Source of the DNA: Burkholderiales bacterium
GTDB lineage: Bacteria > Pseudomonadota > Gammaproteobacteria > Burkholderiales > Burkholderiaceae_E
Direction: 5' to 3'
Assembly (NCBI GenBank): GCA_026399835.1
Contig: JAPLQE010000084.1
Span: forward strand, 1-64,000
Length of the DNA: 64,000 bases
Shown: piece after piece, positions 51,370 to 61,676 of the stretch
How the letters are laid out: every line of letters begins with the position of its first letter
Numbering within the stretch: position 1 is the stretch's first letter
Position numbers and translations under genes: made by a program
The notes under the pieces: generated by a model
What the model saw: only the letters and a program-made list of their open reading frames with translations
Told to the model about the DNA's origin: nothing
The model's database searches: none

Positions 51370-51936
51370 ATGGCCCTGCGTTCCACCATCTACAAGGCCG
51401 AGCTGACGATCGCCGACATGGATCGCGGCCGGTATGCCGACCACGCGCTGACGATCGCGCTGCATCCCTCCGAGACCGAGGAGCGGATGATGCTGCGCCT
51501 GCTCGCGTTCGCGCTCTTCGCCGACGACGCGCTGGGCTTCGGCCGGGGGCTGTCCGCCGAAGAGGAGCCGGACGTCGTGCTGCGCGACGACACCGGCCTC
51601 ATCCGGCTGTGGATCGAGGTCGGCCTGCCGGACGACAAGTGGGTGAAGAAGGCCTGCGGCCGCGCCGACCGGGTGGTGGTGCTCGCCTACGGCGGGCATC
51701 GGGCCGAGGTCTGGTGGCGCCAGCAGCAGGCCGCGCTCGAGCGCTTCGAGAACCTGTCGGTGGTGGCGATCGATCCCGAGGCGACGGCCGCGCTCGGGCG
51801 GCTCGCCGCGCGCTCGATGAAGCTGTCCTGCACGGTGCAGGACGGGCAGGTCTGGATCGGCGGCGTCGCCGACGGCGACGGCGTGAACCTGACGCCGGCC
51901 TGGTGGCGCGGCACGCGGCTCGACGAGGGCGCCTGA
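51370..51936 (+). CDS. yaeQ: YaeQ family protein
   Basis: A 188-residue protein that follows YaeQ throughout: MALRSTIYKAELTIADMDRG at the start, YADHALTIALHPSETEERMMLRLLAFALFAD, DDTGLIRLWIEVGLPDDKWVKKACGRADRVVVLAYG and EVWW. YaeQ adopts a PD-(D/E)xK nuclease-like fold and was linked genetically to suppression of RfaH defects, but its activity is unproven. The start is immediately after a TACAAT box. It is divergent from the oxidoreductase gene. Confidence 0.93.
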   Translation: MALRSTIYKAELTIADMDRGRYADHALTIALHPSETEERMMLRLLAFALFADDALGFGRGLSAEEEPDVVLRDDTGLIRLWIEVGLPDDKWVKKACGRADRVVVLAYGGHRAEVWWRQQQAALERFENLSVVAIDPEATAALGRLAARSMKLSCTVQDGQVWIGGVADGDGVNLTPAWWRGTRLDEGA

Positions 51937-51948
51937 GGCGCCCGCGGT

Positions 51949-52407
51949 TCAGGCCAGCGAGACCGATTCCATCGGATAGCGGTGGCCGAGCTCGGCCGCG
52001 AGCCGGGCCAGCGGCCCGGCCGCCGCCGGCTGCTCGCCCGCGGCGAGCATCAGCAGGTGCTCCAGGGGCCCGAGGCTGACCAGCGTGGCGCGCAGCGCGC
52101 CCGCGCCCGGCGGCGTCTCGGTGCGCAGCAGCCGCAGCGCGTCGCGCTCGCGGTCACCGCTGCTGCGGCCGCAGATCTCGACCACCGACAGCTCGACCCG
52201 CGAGGCCACCCGCGGCCGGCGAAGCACCTCGCGCCAGATCCCGGCCAGCCGTTCGCAGAGCGCATCGGCATCGACCTGCCCGGACAGCCGCAGCGCGATC
52301 CTCGGCGCGTCGGCACCGTCGGGCCCGCATCCGTCCTCGCACCGGGGCGCGGCGGTCGCGGCACGGGGCGAGTGCGGGGGCGAGGCGGGGGCGAGGCTCG
52401 GGTTCAC
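51949..52407 (-). CDS. Small protein with condensation-domain-like sequence
   Basis: A 152-residue protein, start taken as GTG at 52407 (codons [10 protein letters not shown]). After a disordered lead, the segment [38 protein letters not shown] resembles the opening of nonribosomal peptide condensation or acyltransferase domains. The later part ([35 protein letters not shown]) aligns in layout with the strand before their HHxxxDG motif. The catalytic His-His is absent ([10 protein letters not shown]), so it cannot be an active condensation domain. It could be a remnant or a binding protein. Confidence in any assignment is low. Confidence 0.55.
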   Translation of the reverse strand: MNPSLAPASPPHSPRAATAAPRCEDGCGPDGADAPRIALRLSGQVDADALCERLAGIWREVLRRPRVASRVELSVVEICGRSSGDRERDALRLLRTETPPGAGALRATLVSLGPLEHLLMLAAGEQPAAAGPLARLAAELGHRYPMESVSLA

Positions 52408-52507
52408 GGTCCAAGCTTCGCATGGGAGATGTGACCATGGCGTGACCGAAGTCGCGCCACTCACCCGAACGTGTCGGTTCCGACACGCTCCGGAACGCTG
52501 CCCGGGT

Positions 52508-53347
52508 TCAGCGCACCCGACGCTTGAACGGCAGGGTGCTGGTGAGCCCGCCGTCGACCGGCAGCGCCTGGCCGTTGACGTACGAGGCCTCGTCGCTCGC
52601 CAGGAACAGCGCCGCGGCCGCGATCTCCTGCGGCAGGCCGTAGCGCTGCAGCGGATTGATCTGGCCGAGCTTGTCCTCGTGCCCCGCGGCGCGGGCATGG
52701 TCGAAGATCGGCCGGGTCATGCCGGTCTCGATCAGCCCCGGGCAGATCGCGTTGATGCGCACGCCCGTGCCCCAGAACGAGTTGGCGGCGGTCTGCACCA
52801 GGCTCACGACGCCGGCCTTGCTCGCGCTGTACGGATTGCCGCCTGCATTCGCGCGCAGCCCGGCCACGGAGGCGGTGCAGACGATCGCACCGCGCCCCTG
52901 CGCGACCATGTGAGCGCCGGCGTGCTTGACCGCGAGGAAGGGGCCGATCAGGTTCACGCGCAGCACCTCCTCCCAGAGCTCGACGGTCTGCTCGTGGATC
53001 GGCACGTCGCCGCCGCTCACGCCGGCGTTCGCGTAGACCACGTCGAGACCGCCGAGCTCGCGGATCGCGCGCGCGACGAAGGCCTGCACGTCGGCATCGC
53101 TGCCCGCGTCGGCGGCCTGCGCGAGCGCCACCCCGCCGTCGGCGCGGATCATCGCGGCGGTCTGCTCGACGGCCTCGGCGCTGCGGTCGACGGCGAGCAC
53201 CGCTGCGCCCTCGGCCGCGAACAGCCGCGCCGCGGCGCGGCCGATGCCGCTGCCGGCGCCGGTGACGATCGCGCGCTTGCCGGCCAGCCGGCCGGCCGCG
53301 CGCGTCGGGTCGCCGCCGATGACGGCGGGCATCTTCTCGTTGGACAT
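52508..53347 (-). CDS. SDR-family oxidoreductase
   Basis: A 279-residue short-chain dehydrogenase. The cofactor motif TGxxxGxG is in [18 protein letters not shown], the NNAG-equivalent is [11 protein letters not shown], the catalytic Tyr-Lys is YSASKAG with Ser in VCTASVAG, and the C-terminus has [34 protein letters not shown]. It would oxidise or reduce a secondary alcohol. The ATG at 53347 has GAGGAG upstream. It is divergent from the SEC-C protein gene. Confidence 0.92.
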   Translation of the reverse strand: MSNEKMPAVIGGDPTRAAGRLAGKRAIVTGAGSGIGRAAARLFAAEGAAVLAVDRSAEAVEQTAAMIRADGGVALAQAADAGSDADVQAFVARAIRELGGLDVVYANAGVSGGDVPIHEQTVELWEEVLRVNLIGPFLAVKHAGAHMVAQGRGAIVCTASVAGLRANAGGNPYSASKAGVVSLVQTAANSFWGTGVRINAICPGLIETGMTRPIFDHARAAGHEDKLGQINPLQRYGLPQEIAAAALFLASDEASYVNGQALPVDGGLTSTLPFKRRVR

Positions 53348-53386
53348 CGGAACGCTCCTCCTCGACGGGCCTGTACGATACGCGGC

Positions 53387-54133
<747 letters not shown>

Positions 54134-54135
54134 CG

Positions 54136-55407
54136 ATGGCCGCGCACGGCGCGGACTCGCGCTACGCGTGGCTGCGGCTGTGCGTGTCGCTCGCCCTGAT
54201 GACCGTGGGCGCGAGCGGCATGTACGTGGTGAGCGTCGTGCTGCCCGCGGTGCAGGCCGACTTCGGCGTCGACCGCTCGGCCGCATCGATGCCGTACACG
54301 ATGATGATGATCGGCTTCGGCATCGGCGGCCTGTTCATGGGCCGGCTGGCCGACCGCTACGGCATCATGCTGCCGAGCGCGATCGGCGCGTTCGGGCTCG
54401 GCATCGGCTTCGTGCTGGCCGGCAGCGCCCCCGGCCTGCTGCTGTTCGGCCTCGCGCAGGGCATCCTGATCGGCGCGCTCGGCACCGCGACCACCTTCTC
54501 GCCGCTGATCGCGGACACCTCGCTCTGGTTCGAGAAGCGCCGCGGCATCGCGGTGGCGATCTGCGCGAGCGGCAACTACCTGGGCGGCGCGCTGTGGCCG
54601 CCGATCACCCAGCACTTCGTCGAGACGGTCGGCTGGCGCACCACCTACGTCGGCATCGGCGTGTTCTGCGTCGTGACGATGCTGCCGCTCGCGCTGATGC
54701 TGCGCCGCCGCCCGCCCGCGCCGCCGTCGGCCGCGGCCGCGGCCGCGTCGGCCGCGAACCGTCCCGCCGCCGCACGAGGCGTCGACTTCGCGCGCCCGCT
54801 CGGCATGTCGCCGCGCGCGCTGCAGTGGCTGCTCAACGTCGCGGGCCTCGCGTGCTGCGTGGCGATGGCGATGCCGCAGGTGCACATCGTCGCCTACTGC
54901 ACCGACCTCGGCTTCGGCGCGGCCCGCGGCGCCGAGATGCTGTCGCTGATGCTCGGCTCGGGCGTCGTCAGCCGGCTGGTGTCCGGAGCGATCTCCGACC
55001 GCATCGGCGGACTGCGCACGCTGCTGCTCGGCTCGGTGCTGCAGGGCGTCGCGCTGCTGATGTTCCTGCCGTTCGACGGGATGGTGTCGCTCTACCTGAT
55101 CTCGGCGATGTTCGGCCTCTTCCAGGGCGGCATCGTGCCGTCCTACGCGCTCATCGTCCGAGAACACTTCCCGGCGTCCGAGGCGGGCACTCGGGTGAGC
55201 CAGGTGATCACCTCGACGCTGGTGGGCATGGCCCTCGGCGGCTGGATGTCGGGTGCGATCTTCGACGCGACCGGCTCCTATCATGCCGCCTTCGTCAACG
55301 GCATCGGCTGGAACCTGCTGAACGTCACCATCGCGGTGGTGCTGCTGCGGCGCGCGGGCCCGCTGCGACCGCGGGCGTCGGCGCCGGGCGGCCCGGTCGC
55401 CGCCTGA
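54136..55407 (+). CDS. MFS transporter
   Basis: A 423-residue inner-membrane protein with about twelve helices in two halves, separated by a long charged central loop (about residues 190-220). The first half holds an A-motif-like loop ([17 protein letters not shown]) and the second [19 protein letters not shown] at 54136 is used; a TTG two codons upstream is possible. It starts three bases after the SEC-C gene, so the two are probably co-expressed. Metabolite import or efflux cannot be told apart; relatives of this type often carry carboxylates. Confidence 0.9.
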   Translation: MAAHGADSRYAWLRLCVSLALMTVGASGMYVVSVVLPAVQADFGVDRSAASMPYTMMMIGFGIGGLFMGRLADRYGIMLPSAIGAFGLGIGFVLAGSAPGLLLFGLAQGILIGALGTATTFSPLIADTSLWFEKRRGIAVAICASGNYLGGALWPPITQHFVETVGWRTTYVGIGVFCVVTMLPLALMLRRRPPAPPSAAAAAASAANRPAAARGVDFARPLGMSPRALQWLLNVAGLACCVAMAMPQVHIVAYCTDLGFGAARGAEMLSLMLGSGVVSRLVSGAISDRIGGLRTLLLGSVLQGVALLMFLPFDGMVSLYLISAMFGLFQGGIVPSYALIVREHFPASEAGTRVSQVITSTLVGMALGGWMSGAIFDATGSYHAAFVNGIGWNLLNVTIAVVLLRRAGPLRPRASAPGGPVAA

Positions 55408-55445
55408 GGGCGCCCGTCGTCCGGCGGCGCCCTCGGGCCTCGTCC

Positions 55446-56579
55446 TCAGGGCGTGGCGAGACCGTCCATCGCCATCGCCTCGAAGTCGCAGCCGCGCAGT
55501 CGGGCCAGGTCGGCCGCCAGCCGCGCCGAGTCCCAGCGTGCGTCGGGCGCGCCCTCGATCGTCAGCCCGGGCCCGACGCCGGCGACGATCATCCCGTAGG
55601 TCTTGAGCGCCTGCAGGATGGCGCGCGACGCGGGGCTCGCATCCGCCGGGATCGCGACGTCGGCCTTCAGGCGCAGCCGCAGCCCGATCGGCGGCAGCCC
55701 CCCGTCGTGCGCGGCGGAGGCGGCACGGCGTGCGGGCGGCACCCAGGCGGCGCGGACCGCGGGGACGGTGACGCGCAGCGCGTGGCGGATCACGCCCGCT
55801 ATGGCCTCGTCGTAGCGCACGAGGCCGGGGAAGACCGGCAGGCCGCCGTCGTCGACCGGCGTGCCCACCGCATCGACCGGTGCGCCGTCGGCGACGTCGA
55901 GCTTCCAGCTCGTGCCGCTCTGGGCGTCCCAGGTCCCGTCGATGCGGCGTGCGGCGCCCCGCAGCTCGTGGAGCAGGCCGGTGTCGCGGTCGACCAGCAC
56001 CAGCCTCGCCGAGGCGTCGGCCGAGGGCTGCAGGTCGACCGGGATCGGCCAGGCGCGCGTCGCGTCGGTGCCGGCGAAGCGCACCACGACGGTGGGCTGC
56101 AGGCGGTCGACGACGGCGTACGGCACGCCGGCGAGCGCGCCGAAGCCGGGCGCGAGCTGCGCGCCCTGGCCGATCGCGGCGATCAGCGCATGCGAGGCGC
56201 GGTCCGGCACCGCACGCACGAGGTCGCGGTTCCAGGCGTCGTCGATCGGGAACGGCAGCGCGCCCGACAGCGACTGTCCGATGCCGGGCAGCGCGGTCGA
56301 GGGCACGCCGTAGCGGACCTTGCCGATCAGCGGCAGGGCACCGGTCGACGCGGCGCCCGCGCCGGCCGCGGAGGCGTCGGGCGGACTGCCGAGCGGCTTG
56401 TTGCTGGTGAGGCTCATCGACTCGACGGCGACCGCGGTCGCCGGTGTCGACGGACCCGCCGGATCGCCGCCGGCACAGGCGGCGAGCAGCACGACGAGCG
56501 CTGCCGCGGACGCGCCGCGAAGGCGGATCGCCACGCGAAGCGCGGTATGGGGCGCGCTCGAAAAGGAAGACAGTGCCAT
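55446..56579 (-). CDS. Lipoprotein of unknown function
   Basis: A 377-residue protein with a lipoprotein signal (MALSSFSSAPHTALRVAIRL, then lipobox LLAAC at about residue 36). The mature part begins disordered (Gly, Pro and Thr-rich), then shows strand-rich sequence (KVRYGVPSTALPGIGQSLSG, VVVRFAGTDATRAWPIPVDL, LVLVDRDTGLLHELRGAARR), suggestive of a beta-propeller or beta-sandwich. The last third (SPASRAILQALKTYGMIVAG, DFEAMAMDG) resembles C-terminal blocks of some envelope hydrolase-associated proteins, but no family was recognised. It is followed by a serine hydrolase gene on the same strand. Confidence 0.78.
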   Translation of the reverse strand: MALSSFSSAPHTALRVAIRLRGASAAALVVLLAACAGGDPAGPSTPATAVAVESMSLTSNKPLGSPPDASAAGAGAASTGALPLIGKVRYGVPSTALPGIGQSLSGALPFPIDDAWNRDLVRAVPDRASHALIAAIGQGAQLAPGFGALAGVPYAVVDRLQPTVVVRFAGTDATRAWPIPVDLQPSADASARLVLVDRDTGLLHELRGAARRIDGTWDAQSGTSWKLDVADGAPVDAVGTPVDDGGLPVFPGLVRYDEAIAGVIRHALRVTVPAVRAAWVPPARRAASAAHDGGLPPIGLRLRLKADVAIPADASPASRAILQALKTYGMIVAGVGPGLTIEGAPDARWDSARLAADLARLRGCDFEAMAMDGLATP

Positions 56580-56653
56580 GCCCGAACTGTATGTGCTGGA
56601 GTGCACACTGGGCGTACCGTTCGGGGGGCGAAATCGACCGCTCGGGAAAACCC

Positions 56654-57736
56654 TCAGAGCAGGGCGGTCGCGATTCTCGCGAACAGGGCGTCGGTCTGAT
56701 CGGGCTGCACCCAGCGCGATGCGACAACGAGGTCGCGTTCGGGATCGATCCAGGTCACGTGCCCGCCGGCGCCGATCATGAACACGCTCGAGGGGCTCGC
56801 CGACGGGTACACCGGGCGCGCCGAGCCGTTGCGCCACACCAGCATCCCGTAGAACGGGGCGATCGGGCACGGCGCCATCATCCGCTCGATCCAGCCGCGC
56901 GACAGCAGCCGCCGGCCCGCGTGCTCGCCGCCGCGCAGCAGCAGGCCGCCGACGCGTGCCTGGTCGCGCGCCGAGATCGACACGCCGCCGCCCCAGTGCG
57001 TGCCGCCGGGCACCGACTGCACGCGACGCGTGCCGCCCTGTCCCTCGGTGCGATCCGGCAGATCGACCCACGCGTCGTCGTAGCCGACCCAGCGCCAGTC
57101 GCCGCTCGCGCCGAGCGGCCCGAGGATCGAGGCCTCGAAGACCTCGGGCAGCGGTCGTCCGAACAGGTGCAGCAGCGCGAGCGAGAGCTGGTTGATGCGG
57201 ACGTCGTTGTACTCCCAGAAGGTGCCGGGCGCGCGCAGCGGCCGAGCGTCGCCCTTGCGGCCTGCCGCCGGCTCGCCGCCGTAGGCCACCGTGCGGTAGC
57301 GGTCGACGGTGTCGGGCAGCCCGAGGCAGCTGCCCTCCCATTCGCTCGTCTGCTGCAGCATCTGCGTCCAGGTGACCGACGCGGCGCGCGGCGTGTCGAA
57401 GCCGATGCCGGCTGGCACGCGCGTGCGCACCGGCTCGTCGGGGTCGGGCAGCAGGCCCGCGTCGTGCGCGACGCCGGCGAGCAGCGCGAGGTAGGTCTTG
57501 GCGATGCTGAAGGTCAGGTCCGCGCGGTCGGGCTCGCCCCAGGCCGCGACCTCGACGCCGCGGTGCACGATCGTGCCCGAGCTCGGGCCGCGCGCATGCA
57601 CCGGCCCGCGCAGCACGTTCCACGGCGGCGGGTCCTGCAGGTGGATGCCCCAGTGGCCGGGGTCGGCGGCGGGGTCGCGCGCCCACGGGGTCTCGTGGGC
57701 GGCGGCGAAGGCGAGTGCGTCCGAGAAGGCGGTCAT
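56654..57736 (-). CDS. Class C beta-lactamase-related serine hydrolase
   Basis: A 360-residue protein of the beta-lactamase/esterase superfamily. The SxxK nucleophile tetrad is SIAKTY (in ADLTFSIAKTYLALLAGV), the YxN motif is EYNDVRIN and the C-terminal HxG-type motif is GAGGHVTWIDPERDLVV. There is no signal peptide, so it is probably a cytoplasmic or membrane-peripheral esterase rather than a beta-lactamase. It is divergent from the acyl-CoA synthetase gene; only 47 bases separate the two starts, holding TATACGATGG as a possible shared promoter core. Confidence 0.88.
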   Translation of the reverse strand: MTAFSDALAFAAAHETPWARDPAADPGHWGIHLQDPPPWNVLRGPVHARGPSSGTIVHRGVEVAAWGEPDRADLTFSIAKTYLALLAGVAHDAGLLPDPDEPVRTRVPAGIGFDTPRAASVTWTQMLQQTSEWEGSCLGLPDTVDRYRTVAYGGEPAAGRKGDARPLRAPGTFWEYNDVRINQLSLALLHLFGRPLPEVFEASILGPLGASGDWRWVGYDDAWVDLPDRTEGQGGTRRVQSVPGGTHWGGGVSISARDQARVGGLLLRGGEHAGRRLLSRGWIERMMAPCPIAPFYGMLVWRNGSARPVYPSASPSSVFMIGAGGHVTWIDPERDLVVASRWVQPDQTDALFARIATALL

Positions 57737-57783
57737 CGGTCGATCCTATACGATGGCGACAGCCCATCGACAGGAGACGTTCC

Positions 57784-59379
57784 ATGCAATCCGCCGTCCG
57801 AAGCCAGACGCTCGGCGACCTGCTGCGCCGAACCGCCGCCCGCCTGCCCGACAAGCCCGCGATCCGCTGCGGCGCCACCGCCTGGACGTACCGCGAGTTC
57901 GACACGATCGTGAACCGTCTGGCCCGGGGCCTGGCCGAGGGCGGCGCCGGCGCGCCGGTCTGTGCGGGTGACCGCGTCGCGGTGCTGTCGCGCAACTCGC
58001 ATGCGTTCGCGGCCCTGCGCTTCGCGCTCGCGCGGCTGGGCGCGGTGCTCGTGCCGATCAACTTCATGCTGAACGCCGACGAGGTCGCGTACATCCTCAA
58101 GCACTCCGACGCGCGCCTGCTCGCGCTCGGGCCCGACCTGGTCGAGCTCGGCCGCGCCGCCGCTGCGAAGGGCACCTCGGTCGAGCACATGCTCTGGCTC
58201 GAGGGCGAGGACCCCGCCGAGCCGCCCGCCGGCCTGCGCACCTTCGCCGGACTGCTGTCCGACGACGCGAGCGCGCCCGCGGTCGAGCTCGACTCGCGGA
58301 TGCTCGCGCAGATCATCTACACCAGCGGCACCGAGTCGCTGCCCAAGGGCGCGATGCTCACGCACGAGGCGGTGTGCTGGGAGTACGTGAGCTGCGTGGT
58401 CGAGGGCGAGATCGCCGAGTCCGACACGATGCTGCACGCGCTGCCGCTCTACCACTGCGCGCAGCTCGACGTGTTCCTGGGGCCCGCGGTCTATGTCGGC
58501 GCGTCCAGCGTCATCACCGGTAAGCCCACGCCCGACACCATCCTCGCGCTCCTGGCCTCGCACCGCATCGACTCGTTCTTCGCGCCGCCCTCGATCTGGA
58601 TCGCGCTGATGCGCTCGCCGGGCTTCGAGACGGCCGATCTGGGCGCGCTGCGCAAGGGCTACTACGGCGCGTCGATCATGCCGGTGGCGGTGCTCAAGGA
58701 GATGGGCGAGCGGCTGCCCAAGGTGCGCCTCTGGAACTTCTACGGCCAGACCGAGATCGCGCCGCTGGCCACCGTGCTCAAGCCCGAGGACCAGCTGCGC
58801 CGCGCCGGCTCCGCGGGCCGCGCGGTGCTCAACGTCGAGACCCGCGTGGTCGACGACGCGATGCGCGACGTGGCCGTCGGTGAGGTCGGCGAGATCGTCC
58901 ACCGCTCGCCGCAGCTGCTCACCGGCTACTTCAACGATCCCGAGCGCACCGCCGCCGCCTTCGAGGGCGGCTGGTTCCACAGCGGCGACCTGGCGACCAT
59001 CGACGACGAGGGCTACATCACCGTCGTCGACCGCAAGAAGGACATGATCAAGACCGGCGGCGAGAACGTCGCCTCGCGCGAGGTCGAGGAGACGGTCTAC
59101 CGGTTCGAGGGCGTGTCCGAGGTCGCGGTCGTCGGCCTGCCGCATCCGTACTGGATCGAGGCGGTCACCGCGGTCATCGTGCGAAAGCCCGGCCACGAGG
59201 CGATGACCGAGGCGCAGGTCATCGCGCACTGCCGCGCACAGATGGCGCACTTCAAGGTGCCGAAGAAGGTGGTGTTCGTCGACGCGCTGCCGAAGAACCC
59301 GAGCGGCAAGCTGCTCAAGCGCGAGCTGCGCACCCGCTTCGAGGCGATGCTGAAGGACCTGCCGGCCGGGAACCGCTGA
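57784..59379 (+). CDS. Long-chain/benzoate-type acyl-CoA synthetase
   Basis: A 531-residue adenylate-forming ligase. The AMP-binding loop is IIYTSGTESLPKGAMLTH, where TTG is changed to TES. Other motifs are YGQTEIAPLA, GWFHSGDLATIDDEGYITVVDRKKDMIKTGGENV and the catalytic Lys near the end in PKNPSGKLLKRELR. It activates a carboxylate to its CoA thioester using ATP. The ribosome site AGGAGA lies just before the ATG. It probably feeds the acyl-CoA dehydrogenase system; the substrate is unknown. The following esterase gene starts on the last base of its stop codon. Confidence 0.93.
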   Translation: MQSAVRSQTLGDLLRRTAARLPDKPAIRCGATAWTYREFDTIVNRLARGLAEGGAGAPVCAGDRVAVLSRNSHAFAALRFALARLGAVLVPINFMLNADEVAYILKHSDARLLALGPDLVELGRAAAAKGTSVEHMLWLEGEDPAEPPAGLRTFAGLLSDDASAPAVELDSRMLAQIIYTSGTESLPKGAMLTHEAVCWEYVSCVVEGEIAESDTMLHALPLYHCAQLDVFLGPAVYVGASSVITGKPTPDTILALLASHRIDSFFAPPSIWIALMRSPGFETADLGALRKGYYGASIMPVAVLKEMGERLPKVRLWNFYGQTEIAPLATVLKPEDQLRRAGSAGRAVLNVETRVVDDAMRDVAVGEVGEIVHRSPQLLTGYFNDPERTAAAFEGGWFHSGDLATIDDEGYITVVDRKKDMIKTGGENVASREVEETVYRFEGVSEVAVVGLPHPYWIEAVTAVIVRKPGHEAMTEAQVIAHCRAQMAHFKVPKKVVFVDALPKNPSGKLLKRELRTRFEAMLKDLPAGNR

Positions 59380-60248
59380 TGGCGCGGGGGCGTCGTCGCG
59401 GCCTGCTCGCGAGCGTGGCCGCATTCGCCGCGGCCCCGCTCGCCGGCTGCTCGTGGGGTGGCGCGCTCGCGGCGGTGACGCCCGGCGATGCGCGCGAGCA
59501 GGCGGACCTGGCCTTCGGCGAGGACCCACGCCATCGGCTCGACATCTACGTGCCCGCCGGCACGCCGCCCGCGGCCGGCTGGCCGGTGGTGGTGTTCTTC
59601 TACGGCGGCTCGTGGAACGGCGGTGCGCGCGGCACCTATCGCTTCGTCGGCCGCGCGCTCGCCTCGCGCGGCATGTTGGCCGTGATCCCCGACTACCGCG
59701 TCTATCCGCAGGTCCGCTATCCGGCCTTCCTCGAGGACGGTGCACGCGCGCTCGCCTGGACACGCCGGCAGCTCGGCGGATGGGGCGGCGATCCGGCGCG
59801 GCTCTTCGTGGCCGGGCACAGCGCGGGCGCCTACAACGCCGCGATGCTCGCCTTCGACCGGCGCTGGCTCGCCGAGGCCGGCGTGCCGCCCGGCGCGCTC
59901 GCCGGCTTCTGGGGCCTCGCCGGCCCCTACGACTTCCTGCCGATCGAGAACCCCGACGTCAAGCCGGTGTTCTTCCATCCCGACTATCCGCCGGGCACGC
60001 AGCCGATCGACCATGCGCGCGGCTTCGACCGCCCGGTGTTCCTGGGCGCGGCCGCATCGGATTCTCTGGTCGATCCGAAGCGCAACACCGTGCAGCTCGC
60101 GGGCCGGCTGCGCGAGGCCGGCACGCCGGTCGTCGAGCGGCTCTATCCGCGCGCCAACCACGTGACGCTGGTCGGCGCCTTCGCCGGGCCCCTGCGCTGG
60201 ATCGCGCCGGTGCTCGACGACGTGACGGCGTTCGTCGTGGGCGGCTGA
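59379..60248 (+). CDS. Alpha/beta-hydrolase lipoprotein
   Basis: A 289-residue esterase-like protein. The N-terminal signal MARGRRRGLLASVAAFAAAP ends in a lipobox (LAGC, Cys near residue 24), so it is anchored in the envelope. The mature enzyme has the oxyanion hole in VFFYGGSWNGGARGTY, the nucleophile elbow in VAGHSAGAYNAAML (GxSxG) and a late His in ANHVTLVGAF. The family contains carboxylesterases and lipases. It overlaps the acyl-CoA synthetase by one base (TGATG), suggesting that esters are split outside and the acid activated inside. Confidence 0.9.
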   Translation: MARGRRRGLLASVAAFAAAPLAGCSWGGALAAVTPGDAREQADLAFGEDPRHRLDIYVPAGTPPAAGWPVVVFFYGGSWNGGARGTYRFVGRALASRGMLAVIPDYRVYPQVRYPAFLEDGARALAWTRRQLGGWGGDPARLFVAGHSAGAYNAAMLAFDRRWLAEAGVPPGALAGFWGLAGPYDFLPIENPDVKPVFFHPDYPPGTQPIDHARGFDRPVFLGAAASDSLVDPKRNTVQLAGRLREAGTPVVERLYPRANHVTLVGAFAGPLRWIAPVLDDVTAFVVGG

Positions 60249-60432
60249 GCGCCGCCAAGGCCTTTCCGAGGGCCTCGCTGCGGGCCGAAGCGATCGCGCG
60301 CCGGCCCGCGGCTGACGCTGCAGCCGCTCGACCCGGTGCGTTCGGCGGTCGGCTCGGACATTGGCGCGCGCGGGTTGTCCAGGCGGCCCGGTGCCGCTAG
60401 CATCGACCGGCGTCCAGCCAGGGGAGCGCAGC

Positions 60433-60822
60433 ATGAACATGCCGGTCCATTTCGACCGCGTGCAGGTGCTGTCGCTCGACATGCCGTTCATCCTGGGCAA
60501 GGCGCCCCCTTACGTGTCCGCAAGCCTGGACGTCGAGGCCGACGTGGCGCCCGTCGCGGGCTTCATCGCCGACACCAACACCGTCGTGCTGGTTGGCCAC
60601 GGCGTGACCTCGCTCGGCCGGACGCTGTCGGAGGCCTATCACCGACTGAACGCGTTCGTCTCCGAAGTCCGCCGCAACATCCTCGCCGAGCAGCTCGCAG
60701 CGCTCAAGGGCACGCGCCCGGCCTACCGCAGCGACGAGGAGATCGAGGCGATGCACCGCTTTGCCGATGCGATCATCTACCCGACGCGTGCCGAGCAGGT
60801 GATGCACCCCGACGATGCCTGA
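60433..60822 (+). pseudogene. Truncated class II aldolase/adducin-type gene
   Basis: A 129-residue reading frame with a good ribosome site (GGGGAGC) before the ATG. From about residue 36 it resembles the C-terminal half of class II aldolases (NTVVLVGHGVTSLGRTLSEAYHRL and LKGTRPAYRSDEEIEAMHRFADA). The N-terminal metal-binding half with its Zn His cluster is absent, replaced by an unrelated short lead. It may be translated but would lack the active site. The fragment cluster downstream supports decay. Confidence 0.65.
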
Positions 60823-60839
60823 CGGCGGGGATGGTCTCC

Positions 60840-60998
60840 GGCTGCAGCCACGACCGACAGGCACTTGATCTGCTGGCCGTTGGCGCACGCGTCGAACACG
60901 AAGTCGTACGCCCAGACGTGACTGGCGGCTCTGGGCGGCAGAAGCGATACGCAGGAACTCTCGCGCCAGGACGAACCATCCCGCGCGTAGCCGAACAC
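60840..60998 (-). mobile_element. IS3-family transposase (OrfB) fragment
   Basis: The frame contains PPRAASHVWAYDFVFDACAN and then GQQIKCLSVV, the start of the IS3 OrfB DDE domain with its first catalytic Asp (in VFDAC). Sequence on both sides is scrambled, and no terminal repeats or full DDE triad are visible. It is a remnant of an insertion, not a functional element. Confidence 0.75.
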
Positions 60999-61009
60999 CT
61001 GGGTGAAGC

Positions 61010-61114
61010 CTAAGTGTGAAGATCGTCCATGTCGCAGCCGAGTACTGCGGCCAGCTTCGCCAGCAGGTCAGCCGATGGCTTGGCCTTGGCGTGTTCGACC
61101 ATTGACAGCTCCAG
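61010..61114 (-). pseudogene. C-terminal fragment of an HTH (XRE) antitoxin
   Basis: The frame reads [20 protein letters not shown] then [13 protein letters not shown] and a stop. This is the usual end of an XRE-type antitoxin helix-turn-helix (SMVEHxKAKPSADxLxxLAxxLGCxxDDL). The N-terminal helices are missing. It directly follows a toxin-like start in another frame, so a deletion probably fused toxin and antitoxin. Confidence 0.65.
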
Positions 61115-61239
61115 TCGCCACGATAGGCGGCAGGATCGGCGGCAACCCGGCCAAGCTCGCCGCGCATCCGCCTGGTGATTCGCTTCGGCATCCTGAGCAG
61201 GGCTTTCAGGGCGGGTCTGGCGAAGCGGATCGCGAGCAT
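61115..61239 (-). pseudogene. N-terminal fragment of a RelE-family toxin
   Basis: From the ATG at 61239 the frame reads [20 protein letters not shown], then [18 protein letters not shown], the opening of RelE/ParE-type toxins (a ribosome-dependent mRNA interferase family). It loses its frame at about 61115, where the antitoxin-like segment begins. It is not functional as it stands. Confidence 0.6.
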
Positions 61240-61287
61240 GCGGTCGTGTTCCCCCTGCCGGGCCTTGGGAGGGCGTTTGAAACTCCT

Positions 61288-61494
61288 ATGCTCACGACGG
61301 GCATCTTCGGCACGCCCATGCTCTTCGGCATGCCGCAGGAGGTGCAGGACGCGCTGGCCGCCAACGTGGCCTTCCCCAGCCGCCTGGGCACGCCGGCCGA
61401 CTACGCCAAGCTCGCCAAGCACATCATCGAGAACGACATGCTCAACGGCGAGGTGATCCGGCTGGATGGGGCGATACGGCTGGCGCCGAAGTAG
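61288..61494 (+). pseudogene. C-terminal fragment of a 3-hydroxyacyl-CoA dehydrogenase type-2 SDR
   Basis: The 68-residue fragment [20 protein letters not shown] and then [20 protein letters not shown] to [17 protein letters not shown]-like ending matches the C-terminus of short-chain 3-hydroxyacyl-CoA dehydrogenases (HSD10 type). Cofactor and catalytic parts are absent. Taken with the neighbouring fragments it shows that an acyl-CoA gene was cut here. The sequence upstream of 61288 is unrelated. Confidence 0.75.
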
Positions 61495-61676
61495 GCGCTC
61501 GTGCGGTCGGTCCCGGCTTCCAATGGGGACGACGCGCGTCAGCAGCGTGGTGGCAAGGCCACTGCCGCGTGTGCATCGCGCTGCCGCACTTGTCGTCTTG
61601 CTTGCTCAACCCTCGTGCCCCATGTCTGCGATCTCATCGTCAGCTCTGGAGTGCGTGTTTCAGCGGCAAGGCCCCC

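Noticed and set aside
60249-60432. Hidden N-terminal half of the aldolase gene upstream of its ATG
   Set aside because: No frame there gives aldolase-like sequence; it reads as non-coding with a ribosome site at its right end.
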